DNA from: Acidimicrobiaceae bacterium
GTDB taxonomy: Bacteria; Actinomycetota; Acidimicrobiia; Acidimicrobiales; Salinilacustritrichaceae
DNA length: 10,300 bases
Direction of reading: 5' to 3'
Assembly: GCA_003476595.1 (NCBI GenBank)
Contig: DMTU01000280.1
Location: 5,649 to 15,948, forward strand
Shown: positions 1 through 7,711 of the stretch, piece by piece
Layout: each line of letters opens with the position of its first letter
Position numbering within the stretch: the first letter of the stretch is position 1
Made by a program: the position numbers and the translations under genes
The notes under the pieces: generated by a model
The model's input: the letters and a program-made list of their open reading frames with translations, nothing else
Told to the model about the DNA's origin: nothing
Database searches by the model: none

Positions 1-1
1 C

Positions 2-427
2 GGCTGCCGGATCAGGGTCTTCGAGGACCGACCCCGCCTCGTCCTGCCCGACGGGCTCGGCCTGCCCGGCCGGGCCGGCACCATGCGGGCGCTGGCGAGC
101 GCCACTGCGCAGGTCCGTAGGGCGACCGCCGGCGTGCCGGCCCCGGCCCTCGTGCGCCGCGCGCTCGCCGAGGAGCAGGTCCGCCTCGAGCGACGGGCGG
201 GTTCGCTCCACCGGCACCGCCACCTGCACGATCGATGGCTGCGCCGCCAGCTCACCCCCTCGCCCCACGACGATCGCCCCCCGCTGCACGGCGACGCGTT
301 CTACCGGGTGCTCGGCAGCGGGCAGGTCCCGTTGATCAGCTGGCCGATCGCCAAGGTCACGGCGCACGGCGTGCGGACCTGCGACGGGCTCGAGCACCGC
401 GTCGATGCCATCGTCGTCGCCCGCTGA
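2..427 (+). CDS. Flavin-containing (Baeyer-Villiger-like) monooxygenase, 5'-partial and C-terminally truncated
   Basis: The reading frame is open from the left window edge to a TGA at 425-427, giving about 141 visible residues. The family uses FAD and NADPH to oxygenate ketones or other soft nucleophiles. Three family landmarks are visible in order: a VFEDRPRLVLP segment (compare VFQRTPxWVLP), an HLHDRWLRRQLTP segment (compare HLxxQVxDPxLRxKLTP), and GQVPLISWPIAKVTAHGVRTC followed by DGLEHRVDAIVVA (compare RPNVELVTDPIxxITxxGVxTxDGxExxVDVIVxATG). The nucleotide-binding glycine motifs would lie upstream of the window. The protein ends at VVAR, where relatives continue with ATGF and roughly 100 more residues, so it looks truncated and may be a pseudogene. 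An ATG at 83 is only an internal methionine. It converges on the DUF2993 gene, with 33 bases between the two stops. Family identity is fairly sure; the functional state is not. Confidence 0.6.
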   Translation, partial: GCRIRVFEDRPRLVLPDGLGLPGRAGTMRALASATAQVRRATAGVPAPALVRRALAEEQVRLERRAGSLHRHRHLHDRWLRRQLTPSPHDDRPPLHGDAFYRVLGSGQVPLISWPIAKVTAHGVRTCDGLEHRVDAIVVAR

Positions 428-460
428 TCCGGCGTACGCATCCAGGAGGCCAGGTCCGTA

Positions 461-1183
461 TCAGCGGCGATCCTGGTGAGGGACTGCGGAGGGCCGTCCT
501 CGCCGGGGCCTGCCGAGGAGGCGTAGCACCGTCGCCACTCCGTCGGCCTGGAGCGGCTCGTCGAGACTCGGCACCTCCAGTGCGACCGACGCGTGACGGT
601 CGGCGACCTCGACGCTCGTCGCACGCGTGCCGCGCGGCAGGCGCGGGAGGGGCAACGGGACCCCCACCCGTGGTGCCGAGACACCCACCCCCAGCACCTC
701 GCCGCGCTGCGGCGTGACGACCAGGAGCCGGTCGTGGATCGCGACCGTGGCGCGGACCTCGGCGAGTCGAATCCCTCGGAGACCGGCGCGCACGGCGAGC
801 CCATCGGCTCGTAGGCGGAGCCTGAGCGGGAGCGCAGCGCTTCGAACCCAGGCGTCGAGCGCAGCTTGGTCGGTCTCGGCTCGGATCAGGACCATGCCGG
901 TCCGTAGGCGTGGTGGCCATCCCGGGTTGATGGTCACCCGCCGTGCGTCGATGGTCACCCGGGTCAGGGTGAGACCGTTCACGTCGACGTCGTGGGCCGT
1001 GACGCGCAGGCGGTGGATCCGGCCGACGGCGCCCTCTCGAAGCGAGAGGCCCAGACGCAGGTGGAGCCGCCGACCAGCAGCCGCCGATGTGGCGTGGTCG
1101 GAGACGGCGGCGAGCGTCCGGGACAGGCCATCGGTCGCGCGCTGCCGGACTTGCGATCGCGGGGGGATCGAGGTCCCCGTCAT
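461..1183 (-). CDS. DUF2993 (LmeA-like) putative lipid-binding protein
   Basis: This is a 240-aa protein from the ATG at 1183; an in-frame TTG at 1228 would add 15 residues. Neither start has a convincing Shine-Dalgarno sequence, and ATG is preferred by codon. The middle of the protein resembles DUF2993, the family of mycobacterial LmeA, a phospholipid-binding envelope protein. It has alternating beta-strand-like segments such as LTRVTIDARRVTI, a variable loop, GMVLIRAETDQAALDAWV, then LPLRLRLRADGLAVRAGLRG and VRATVAIHDRLLVVTPQRGE. The protein is very Arg- and Leu-rich. No clear signal peptide or membrane helix is visible, unlike exported LmeA, so a cytoplasmic or membrane-surface role is possible. 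It lies 74 bases downstream of the ABC1 kinase on the same strand, suggesting co-transcription. Family assignment is by pattern and is moderate; the ligand is unknown. Confidence 0.6.
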   Translation of the reverse strand: MTGTSIPPRSQVRQRATDGLSRTLAAVSDHATSAAAGRRLHLRLGLSLREGAVGRIHRLRVTAHDVDVNGLTLTRVTIDARRVTINPGWPPRLRTGMVLIRAETDQAALDAWVRSAALPLRLRLRADGLAVRAGLRGIRLAEVRATVAIHDRLLVVTPQRGEVLGVGVSAPRVGVPLPLPRLPRGTRATSVEVADRHASVALEVPSLDEPLQADGVATVLRLLGRPRRGRPSAVPHQDRR

Positions 1184-1257
1184 CCTGGCTCGCCGGTGTC
1201 CAAGATCTGTCCTGACATCGCTCCCCAAGGAGGTGTGACCGCCAGGGCGGGCTTCGC

Positions 1258-2607
<1,350 letters not shown>

Positions 2608-2612
2608 CTCCT
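2608..2612 (-). promoter_or_regulatory. Shine-Dalgarno AGGAG for the minus-strand ABC1 kinase, start ambiguous
   Basis: On the minus strand AGGAG directly abuts the ATG at 2607-2605, which leaves no spacer. It stands six bases before a GTG at 2601-2599, the third codon of the ATG form. Ideal ribosome spacing therefore favours the GTG start (447 aa), although the ATG form is annotated here. The difference is two residues. Confidence 0.5.
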
Positions 2613-2613
2613 G

Positions 2614-2649
2614 ATCGTGATACGATGACGTGTCATTGTTGCACGCAAC
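2614..2649. promoter_or_regulatory. Divergent promoter region with three tandem dyads (putative operator)
   Basis: The 82 bases between the two ABC1 genes hold three short perfect dyads side by side: ATCGT-GAT-ACGAT (2614-2626), ATGAC-GT-GTCAT (2625-2636) and GTTGC-AC-GCAAC (2638-2649). A TACGAT at 2621-2626 could be a -10 box for the plus-strand gene, without a convincing -35. On the minus strand TTGCGT, 17 bases and TCGTAT could form a promoter for the other kinase. The dyads overlap both candidate promoters, as expected of an operator that controls both directions. The TetR-family regulator two genes along is a candidate binder. This is inference from sequence symmetry only. Confidence 0.4.
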
Positions 2650-2677
2650 GGTTCTCGGTGTCGCATCGGGAACGTTT

Positions 2678-2683
2678 GGGGGA
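2678..2683 (+). promoter_or_regulatory. Ribosome binding site GGGGGA that fixes the start of the fusion gene
   Basis: GGGGGA lies six bases before the ATG at 2690. It favours this start over an in-frame GTG at 2630, which sits inside the dyad-rich promoter and lacks a ribosome binding site. Confidence 0.6.
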
Positions 2684-2689
2684 TCTGCA

Positions 2690-5056
2690 ATGACCGTGAC
2701 CGAAACCGTCCCGGTGGTACCCGGCGAGCCGCTCGGCACGGCGCCCTTCGAGGTCCGGATCGATCTGGGTGGCATCCACCCGGCTGACGTGACGCGGCTG
2801 CTGGAGATCGCCTCCACGTTGGCGCGCCACGGCGCCGTCGTCGCCGTCCGCCGCGGGCCGTTCATCGCACTGCGACTGCGCCGGCGCGCACCGCGGGCCC
2901 TGGCCGTGGCGCTGCGCCGCAGCTTCGTCGACCTCGGCCCCACCTTCGTCAAGTTCGGGCAGCTCATCGCATCGAGCCCGGGCCTGTTCCCCGACGTCGC
3001 GGCCACGGAGTTCCGCAGCCTGCTCGACGAGGTCCCCACCATCCCGACCCGCCAGGTCCGCCGCATCGTCGAGCGAGCGCTGGGCCAGCCGGTCACCACC
3101 GCCTTCGCGTCGTTCGACGACGTTCCGCTCGCCGCCGCCTCCATCGCCCAGGTCCACCGGGCCCGGCTCGCCGACGGCACCGACGTGGTCGTCAAGGTCC
3201 GGCGGCCGGGGCTCCGCCACAAGGTGGCGCGCGACACCCGGATCCTGCGCGTCCTCGCCTCGGTGCTCGGTCGCGCCGGTGGTCTGGGGCAGATGATGAA
3301 CCCGGTGGCCATCGTCGAGGACTTCGCCGCCACCCTTCGCTACGAGCTCGACTTCCGCAACGAGGCCCGCTGGATGGCCGAGTTCCGGTCCAACCTCGAC
3401 ACCTTCGGCGACAACCGCAGCGTGACCACCCCGGTGCCCATCGAGCACCTGTGCGGCGAGCGCGTGCTGGTCATGACCTACGTGGATGGTCATCCCGTCG
3501 ACCGCCTCGACCTGCTCGCCGGGTCCGGCCACGACTTCGAGGAGCTGCTGCGGCTCGGCGTGCGGGCGTGGCTGGAATCGGCGTTCGAGCACGGCCTGTT
3601 CCACGGCGACGTGCATGCGGGCAACCTGTTCCTCACCACCGACGGGAAGGTGGCCCTGCTCGACTTCGGCATCATGGGCCACCTGGAGCCCGCGGTCCGC
3701 ACGGCGCTGCGCGATGCCCTCCCGGGCCTCCTGCTCGGCGACGACCCCCGCGGCGTGGTCGAGGCGTTCTTCGCTCTCGGGGCGGTGACCGGCCCCCTCG
3801 ACATGGAGCGCGCCGGCGAGGACGTGCGCCGGATCGTGGCACCGCTGGCCGACAAGCCGCTGTCGGAGATCAGCTACGGCGAGCTGCTCGCCGACGTCAT
3901 GCAGGTCGCCGGACGCCACCGGGTCCGCCTGCCCCGCGAGCTGGTGCTGGTGATCAAGCAGATCCTGTACTTCGAGCGCTACGCGAAGGAGCTCGCCCCG
4001 GGCTACCAGATCCTGTCCGATCCCCGCCTGCTCACCTACCTCCTGCCCCAGTACGAGGTCCCGGTGCAGCGCCCGGTGCTCACCACCCGGCCCCGCACCC
4101 GTCCCCTCGACGGAGATCCAGGCGCCGGCCTGCTCGTTCAGGCGGTCCGCGACGACCGCTTCGGCTGGGACTACGACCCCCAGCGCCCGGAGCTGCGCCG
4201 GCTCTACGCCAAGGCCAAGGACAAGCAGTGGAACGCATCGGTCGACATCGACTGGTCGATCGAGGTCGACCGCGAGGATCCCGGGGGTCTGTCGGAGTAC
4301 CTACCGGTGATGGCGGCCGACGCCTTCGACTCCTTCACCGAGGCCCAGAAGCGTGAAGCGGGCCACGTGTTCAACACCTGGCTCACGTCGCAGTTCCTGC
4401 ACGGCGAGCAGGGCGCGCTGCTGGCCACCTCCAAGCTCGTGGCCCAGGTCCCCGATGTGGACGCCAAGTTCTACGGCGCCACCCAGGTGATGGACGAGGC
4501 CCGTCACGTCGAGGTCTACGGCCGCTACCTGCAGGAGAAGCTCGGGGAGATCCACCCGATCAACCCCAACCTGCAGCAGCTGTTGGAGATCATCGTGGCC
4601 GATCCGCGCTGGGACGTGACCTACCTCGGCATGCAGATCATCGTCGAGGGTCTCGCGCTGGCCGCCTTCGGGCTGATCCACCAGTTCTCGACCGAGCCGC
4701 TGATCAAGCAGATCACCCGCTACGTGATGGCAGACGAGGCCCGCCACGTGGCCTTCGGCGCGCTGGCGCTGAGCGGCTACTACGACGAGCTCACGTCGGC
4801 CGAACGGCTGGAGCGCCAGGACTTCGTCCTCGAGGCGTCGTGGCTGATGCGGGACCGGTTCCTCGCCACGGAGGTGTGGGAGCGGCTGGGGATCCCGCCG
4901 TCGGACGGCCTCCTCGACGCCAGCCGCTCGCCGATGATGCAGATGTTCCAGCACGTGCTCTTCGCCAAGATCACGCCGAACCTCACCAAGATCGGCCTGA
5001 TGGACGAGAAGCTCCGCGACCGCCTGGTGGCGATCGGCGCCATCGCGACGTCGTGA
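2690..5056 (+). CDS. Fusion protein: ABC1/UbiB kinase domain plus C-terminal ferritin-like diiron domain
   Basis: This is a 788-aa two-domain protein. Residues ~70-455 form an ABC1/UbiB kinase: KFGQ at 88-91, Ala-rich loop AAASIAQVH at 148-156, ATP lysine K169, E219-L-D221 and E225, HGDVHAGN at 305-312, and DFG at 325-327. All catalytic motifs are intact. A Pro/Arg-rich linker (~456-495) leads to a ferritin-like domain (~500-788) that opens with a QWNASVDIDWS motif. It has six putative iron ligands in the classic four-helix arrangement: E573, E603-A-R-H606, E653 and E683-A-R-H686, with 30 residues from each lone Glu to its EARH partner. Such domains activate O2 for hydroxylation, desaturation, N-oxygenation or radical formation. 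An ABC1 kinase is normally a separate polypeptide. The arrangement recalls COQ8 and the diiron hydroxylase COQ7 acting in one quinone pathway, but the domain is not obviously COQ7. No membrane helix is evident. A tetR gene follows 43 bases downstream. Domain calls are strong; the reaction and substrate are unknown. Confidence 0.93.
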   Translation: MTVTETVPVVPGEPLGTAPFEVRIDLGGIHPADVTRLLEIASTLARHGAVVAVRRGPFIALRLRRRAPRALAVALRRSFVDLGPTFVKFGQLIASSPGLFPDVAATEFRSLLDEVPTIPTRQVRRIVERALGQPVTTAFASFDDVPLAAASIAQVHRARLADGTDVVVKVRRPGLRHKVARDTRILRVLASVLGRAGGLGQMMNPVAIVEDFAATLRYELDFRNEARWMAEFRSNLDTFGDNRSVTTPVPIEHLCGERVLVMTYVDGHPVDRLDLLAGSGHDFEELLRLGVRAWLESAFEHGLFHGDVHAGNLFLTTDGKVALLDFGIMGHLEPAVRTALRDALPGLLLGDDPRGVVEAFFALGAVTGPLDMERAGEDVRRIVAPLADKPLSEISYGELLADVMQVAGRHRVRLPRELVLVIKQILYFERYAKELAPGYQILSDPRLLTYLLPQYEVPVQRPVLTTRPRTRPLDGDPGAGLLVQAVRDDRFGWDYDPQRPELRRLYAKAKDKQWNASVDIDWSIEVDREDPGGLSEYLPVMAADAFDSFTEAQKREAGHVFNTWLTSQFLHGEQGALLATSKLVAQVPDVDAKFYGATQVMDEARHVEVYGRYLQEKLGEIHPINPNLQQLLEIIVADPRWDVTYLGMQIIVEGLALAAFGLIHQFSTEPLIKQITRYVMADEARHVAFGALALSGYYDELTSAERLERQDFVLEASWLMRDRFLATEVWERLGIPPSDGLLDASRSPMMQMFQHVLFAKITPNLTKIGLMDEKLRDRLVAIGAIATS

Positions 5057-5071
5057 CCCCTCGCCGGGGTC
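5055..5071 (+). terminator. Small GC hairpin at the fusion gene stop codon
   Basis: GACCCC-TCGCC-GGGGTC can form a six-base-pair stem with a five-base loop, starting in the TGA stop codon. No T-tract follows, so it is at best a weak terminator or a transcript-stabilising hairpin ahead of tetR. Confidence 0.25.
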
Positions 5072-5099
5072 TCGGGTCGGCGGAGAAGGGTGCGCGACA

Positions 5100-5714
5100 A
5101 TGGCGCCCGTGACCGGCCCTTCGCCCCTCACGGCGCTCGGTCTCCCGCCCGTGCCTGCCGCAGTCCTCGACCCCTACCTCGACGCCGCCGCGAGCTGCTT
5201 CGCCCGACACGGGCTCCGCCGGACGCGCGTCACCGATATCGCCGAGGAGGTCGGGGTCTCCCGCGTCACCGTGTACCGACAGGTCGGGACGACGGAGGAC
5301 GCGGCCCGCCTGCTCCTGGCCCGGGAGCTCGATCGCCTCGTGAGCTCGCTGCTCCCCACGCTCCTCGCTGCTGACGATGCAGACGGCATCGTGGCCGTGA
5401 TCGCCTCGGCGGTCGACTTCGCGGTGACGCACCCCGTCATGCGCAAGGTCCTCCAGGACGAGTCCGACCTCGTCGGAGCCTTCGTCATGAACGAGTTCGG
5501 CACCGTGCTGGAACGGCTGCTGCTGCTCGCCGAGCCGGTAGTCCGGCGCCTGAACGAGATCGCTGGCACGCGCGACATCGACATCCCCGTCCTGGCCGAG
5601 TGGGTGGCCCGCGTGGTGCTCACGATGGTGGTGGCGCCGCCGGCGGTGCCACCGCAGGAGTTCCTGCGCGAGGTGCTACGCCCCCTGCTGGTCGCCACCG
5701 GCAGTGAGCACTGA
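5100..5714 (+). CDS. TetR-family transcriptional regulator
   Basis: This 204-aa protein has a TetR-type N-terminal helix-turn-helix at about residues 25-75: AASCFARHGLRRTRVTDIAE, then EVGVSRVTVYRQVGTTEDA. The rest is a helical, divergent ligand-binding and dimerisation domain typical of the family. TetR regulators bind short palindromes and release them on ligand binding, often acyl-CoAs or xenobiotics in actinobacteria. The ATG at 5100 is preceded by AAGGG at a loose nine-base spacing; a GTG at 5109 is an alternative. The gene is 43 bases downstream of the kinase-diiron fusion, so it is probably co-transcribed and may autoregulate through the dyads at 2614-2649. It may also, or instead, control the hydrolase/crotonase intergenic palindrome at 6775-6792. 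Its last 39 bases overlap the 3' end of the convergent hydrolase gene. The family is certain; the target is inferred. Confidence 0.93.
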   Translation: MAPVTGPSPLTALGLPPVPAAVLDPYLDAAASCFARHGLRRTRVTDIAEEVGVSRVTVYRQVGTTEDAARLLLARELDRLVSSLLPTLLAADDADGIVAVIASAVDFAVTHPVMRKVLQDESDLVGAFVMNEFGTVLERLLLLAEPVVRRLNEIAGTRDIDIPVLAEWVARVVLTMVVAPPAVPPQEFLREVLRPLLVATGSEH

Positions 5715-6767
5715 GTTTCTGTCACTGGCCGCCTCCACCTGCCAGCGGTGGCGCGGCTTGAGCCGGTAGGGCCGAGAGCGGGGCCGGTCGAGCGAGCGAG
5801 CCAGCGCGTCGGGGCCGAACATGTCGTCGATGCTGCCGCGAGCCCGCCCGTCGATGGCCTCGCCGAGCGGCCCGTCCAGCAGCTGGGCCAGCATCGCCGG
5901 AAGGCTGTCGGGGTCCTCCAGCATCCAGGAGTGCCCGGCACCCTCCACCGTGACCAGCGTGGCGCCGGCGGCCGCGGCCGCACCCCGGGCGAAGGGGTAC
6001 CAGATGGCCAGGTCGCGGTTGCTGTGGACGACGATGACCGGGACACCTTCATCGCGTAGCGAGCGGAGCCGGGCGTCGGAGCCCTGGTTGCCGATGGTGG
6101 CGACGAAGGCGGCGGGCAGCGACGGCAGCGCCCGGACGCGATCGCCGAGCGACGGCGCCGCCAGCCGAGCGAGTGCACCGGCGTCCCGACGGGCCCGCAC
6201 CACGGTGGAGGCGATGTCGACGCCGAGCAAGCCGATGCCCAGGGGCAACAACCCGGGCACGTAGCGCCCGAGCCGGGTGAAGCGGTCGAAGCCGCCGCCG
6301 ATCGCCGCGTTGGTCGGTATGACGGCGAGCACGCGGTCGACTTCCGCAGCGGCCACGTCCACGACGATCCGGCCGCCCATCGAGTGGCCGAGGAGCACGG
6401 CCTGCTCGATACCGAGGTGGTCGAGCACGCGGCGGTGGAGGTCGACGTAGGACCGCCAGCGGAACCCCCCGGCCCCGAGCGGCGCGGTGCGGCCGTGGCC
6501 GGCGCTGTCGACGGCGATCACCCGGAAGCCCAGGCCGGCGATGCGCCGGAGGGTGCGGGCGTAGAGCATCCCCTCGGCCATGATGCCGTGCACGACGACC
6601 AGCGGCACGCCCTCGCCGCACATCGACAGGCCGACCCGGTGGCCGTCCGCGAGGATGACCTCACGGCGTCGCAGGCGGGGCGGTTTCGTCTCGACGGCGT
6701 CGGCGAGCGCTCGCATGTGCTCGAGGACCGGACGGGACGGAGCGGTCGGGGGAGGAGCCACAGCCAT
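5676..6767 (-). CDS. Alpha/beta-fold hydrolase
   Basis: This 363-aa protein shows the alpha/beta hydrolase landmarks. There is an oxyanion HG at 60-61 in PLVVVHGIM, DSAGHGRT at 87-94, and the nucleophile elbow GHSMGG with Ser129. Asp252 follows strand VPVIVVHSNRD, and His279 lies in GAGHSW. The triad Ser129/Asp252/His279 appears complete, so an esterase, lipase or C-C hydrolase activity is likely; the substrate cannot be read from sequence. A cap region lies about 150-225. Residues after ~300 are a low-complexity basic tail beyond the usual fold length, and its end is encoded opposite the tetR 3' end. The ATG at 6767 has no Shine-Dalgarno, but a TATCGT -10-like element ends six bases upstream on this strand, consistent with a leaderless mRNA. 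The gene is divergent from the crotonase operon. An upstream open frame to 7691 is antisense to that operon and was excluded. Confidence 0.9.
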   Translation of the reverse strand: MAVAPPPTAPSRPVLEHMRALADAVETKPPRLRRREVILADGHRVGLSMCGEGVPLVVVHGIMAEGMLYARTLRRIAGLGFRVIAVDSAGHGRTAPLGAGGFRWRSYVDLHRRVLDHLGIEQAVLLGHSMGGRIVVDVAAAEVDRVLAVIPTNAAIGGGFDRFTRLGRYVPGLLPLGIGLLGVDIASTVVRARRDAGALARLAAPSLGDRVRALPSLPAAFVATIGNQGSDARLRSLRDEGVPVIVVHSNRDLAIWYPFARGAAAAAGATLVTVEGAGHSWMLEDPDSLPAMLAQLLDGPLGEAIDGRARGSIDDMFGPDALARSLDRPRSRPYRLKPRHRWQVEAASDRNSVLTAGGDQQGA

Positions 6768-6774
6768 GCGAACA

Positions 6775-6792
6775 CGATACAGATTCGTATCG
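6775..6792. promoter_or_regulatory. 18-bp palindrome in a divergent promoter (putative TetR-type operator)
   Basis: CGATAC-AGATTC-GTATCG is a perfect dyad with six-base arms and a six-base spacer, lying 8 to 25 bases upstream of the hydrolase start. On the minus strand one arm supplies a TATCGT -10-like box, so a bound repressor would block that promoter. It also lies in the leader region of the plus-strand crotonase operon. The size and symmetry suit a TetR-family dimer; the nearby TetR protein at 5100-5714 is a candidate. Confidence 0.5.
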
Positions 6793-6870
6793 CTGTCGCG
6801 CCTGTGAGCGTTGAGACATGCGACGGTCGGCGTCTGGTGACGCCGCAGGGTAGGTTCCGGTGCCGTTCGC

Positions 6871-6879
6871 AGAAGGGGG
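6871..6879 (+). promoter_or_regulatory. Ribosome binding site AGAAGGGGG for the crotonase gene
   Basis: This purine-rich run stands five bases before the GTG at 6885 and overlaps an in-frame GTG at 6879. It selects 6885 as the start. The open frame upstream has no family similarity and is antisense to the hydrolase. Confidence 0.5.
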
Positions 6880-6884
6880 TGCCG

Positions 6885-7679
6885 GTGGCCGGTGTCGAAG
6901 TGGAACACGAGGGTCTCGTCGGGGTCGTGGAGCTGCGGCGTCCGCCGCACAACTTCTTCGACGCCGGGCTCATCGGGGAGATCGCGACCGCGTTCGAGGC
7001 CCTCGACGCCGACCCCGACTGCCGGGCCATCGTGCTCGCCGCCGAGGGCCGGTCGTTCTGCGCCGGAGCCGACTTCTCCGGCCAGCGCCCCGACACTGGT
7101 TCGTTCTCGGGCGGCGGCGACGGACCCGGCAGCATCGGCGCCGGATCCCTCTACCACGAGGCCCTGCGCCTGTTCGCCATCGCCACGCCCGTGATCGCCG
7201 CCGTCCACGGGCCGGCCATCGGTGGTGGCCTGGGTCTGGCGCTGGTGGCCGACTTCCGGGTGACCTGCCCCGAGGCCCGCTGGTCGGCCAACTTCGCCCG
7301 CCTGGGCTTCCACCCCGGGTTCGCCCTGACGGCGACGCTGCCCGAGCTGGTCGGCGGCCAGCACGCCCGGCGCCTGTTCTACACCGGGGCCCGCATCGAC
7401 GGGCGCGAGGCCGCTGCCATCGGGCTGGCCGACGAGTGCGTCGACGACGCGCCCGCGGTCCGGGCGCGCAGCCTCGAGCTCGCCGCCGAGATCGCCGCGT
7501 CTGCGCCGCTCGTCGTGCGATCCGTCAAGCGAACGCTCGCCGGCGACCGGATCGCCCGGCTGCGGGCCGCCACCGACCACGAGCTGGCCGAGCAGGTCCG
7601 CCTGCTCGCGACCGACGACGCCCGCGAGGGCATCGCCGCCTACGCCGAGCGCCGGCCGGCCGTGTTCCACGCCCGGTAG
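6885..7679 (+). CDS. Crotonase-fold protein (enoyl-CoA hydratase/isomerase family), atypical active site
   Basis: This 264-aa protein, starting at GTG, has a crotonase fold of usual length. Oxyanion-hole segments are SFCAGADF (57-64) and GPAIGGGLGLAL (109-120), followed by LPELVGGQHARRLFYTGARI and a GLADECVD segment typical of the family. These bind an acyl-CoA thioester and stabilise an enolate. The two glutamates of canonical enoyl-CoA hydratase (E144 and E164 in the rat enzyme) are replaced by Gly117 and Phe137, an alignment supported by the conserved 20-residue spacing. Classical hydration is therefore doubtful; isomerase, hydrolase, C-C bond or another crotonase-type reaction is possible. 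It is the first gene of the operon with SDR, carboxyltransferase and biotin carboxylase; the SDR begins 32 bases downstream. The fold is sure, the reaction is not. Confidence 0.9.
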   Translation: MAGVEVEHEGLVGVVELRRPPHNFFDAGLIGEIATAFEALDADPDCRAIVLAAEGRSFCAGADFSGQRPDTGSFSGGGDGPGSIGAGSLYHEALRLFAIATPVIAAVHGPAIGGGLGLALVADFRVTCPEARWSANFARLGFHPGFALTATLPELVGGQHARRLFYTGARIDGREAAAIGLADECVDDAPAVRARSLELAAEIAASAPLVVRSVKRTLAGDRIARLRAATDHELAEQVRLLATDDAREGIAAYAERRPAVFHAR

Positions 7680-7711
7680 CGGCTCGGCCACATCGACGGA
7701 AAGGGACGAAC

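Noticed and set aside
83..427. Monooxygenase treated as a complete 114-aa gene from the ATG at 83
   Set aside because: Family similarity (VFEDRPRLVLP) begins upstream of this ATG, so it is an internal methionine of a gene that enters from outside the window.
442..476. CCAGGA ... TCCTGG inverted repeat between the convergent monooxygenase and DUF2993 genes
   Set aside because: The arms are only six bases with a 23-base loop and no T-tract, too weak to call a terminator.
1226..1234. Perfect Shine-Dalgarno AAGGAGGTG on the plus strand
   Set aside because: The GTG it runs into is followed at once by a stop, and no protein-like plus-strand frame follows; both flanking genes are on the minus strand.
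2608..3333. Upstream open extension of the minus-strand ABC1 kinase frame
   Set aside because: It runs antisense through the kinase domain of the fusion gene, has Arg/Ser/Thr-rich sequence with no family similarity, and the real N-terminus follows an AGGAG at 2608-2612.
2633..3919. 428-aa minus-strand open frame opposite the fusion gene
   Set aside because: It is a composition shadow of the ABC1 kinase coding sequence with no recognisable domain and no plausible start signal.
6768..7691. Upstream open extension of the minus-strand hydrolase frame
   Set aside because: It is antisense to the crotonase, crosses the divergent promoter palindrome, and shows no hydrolase or other domain pattern.
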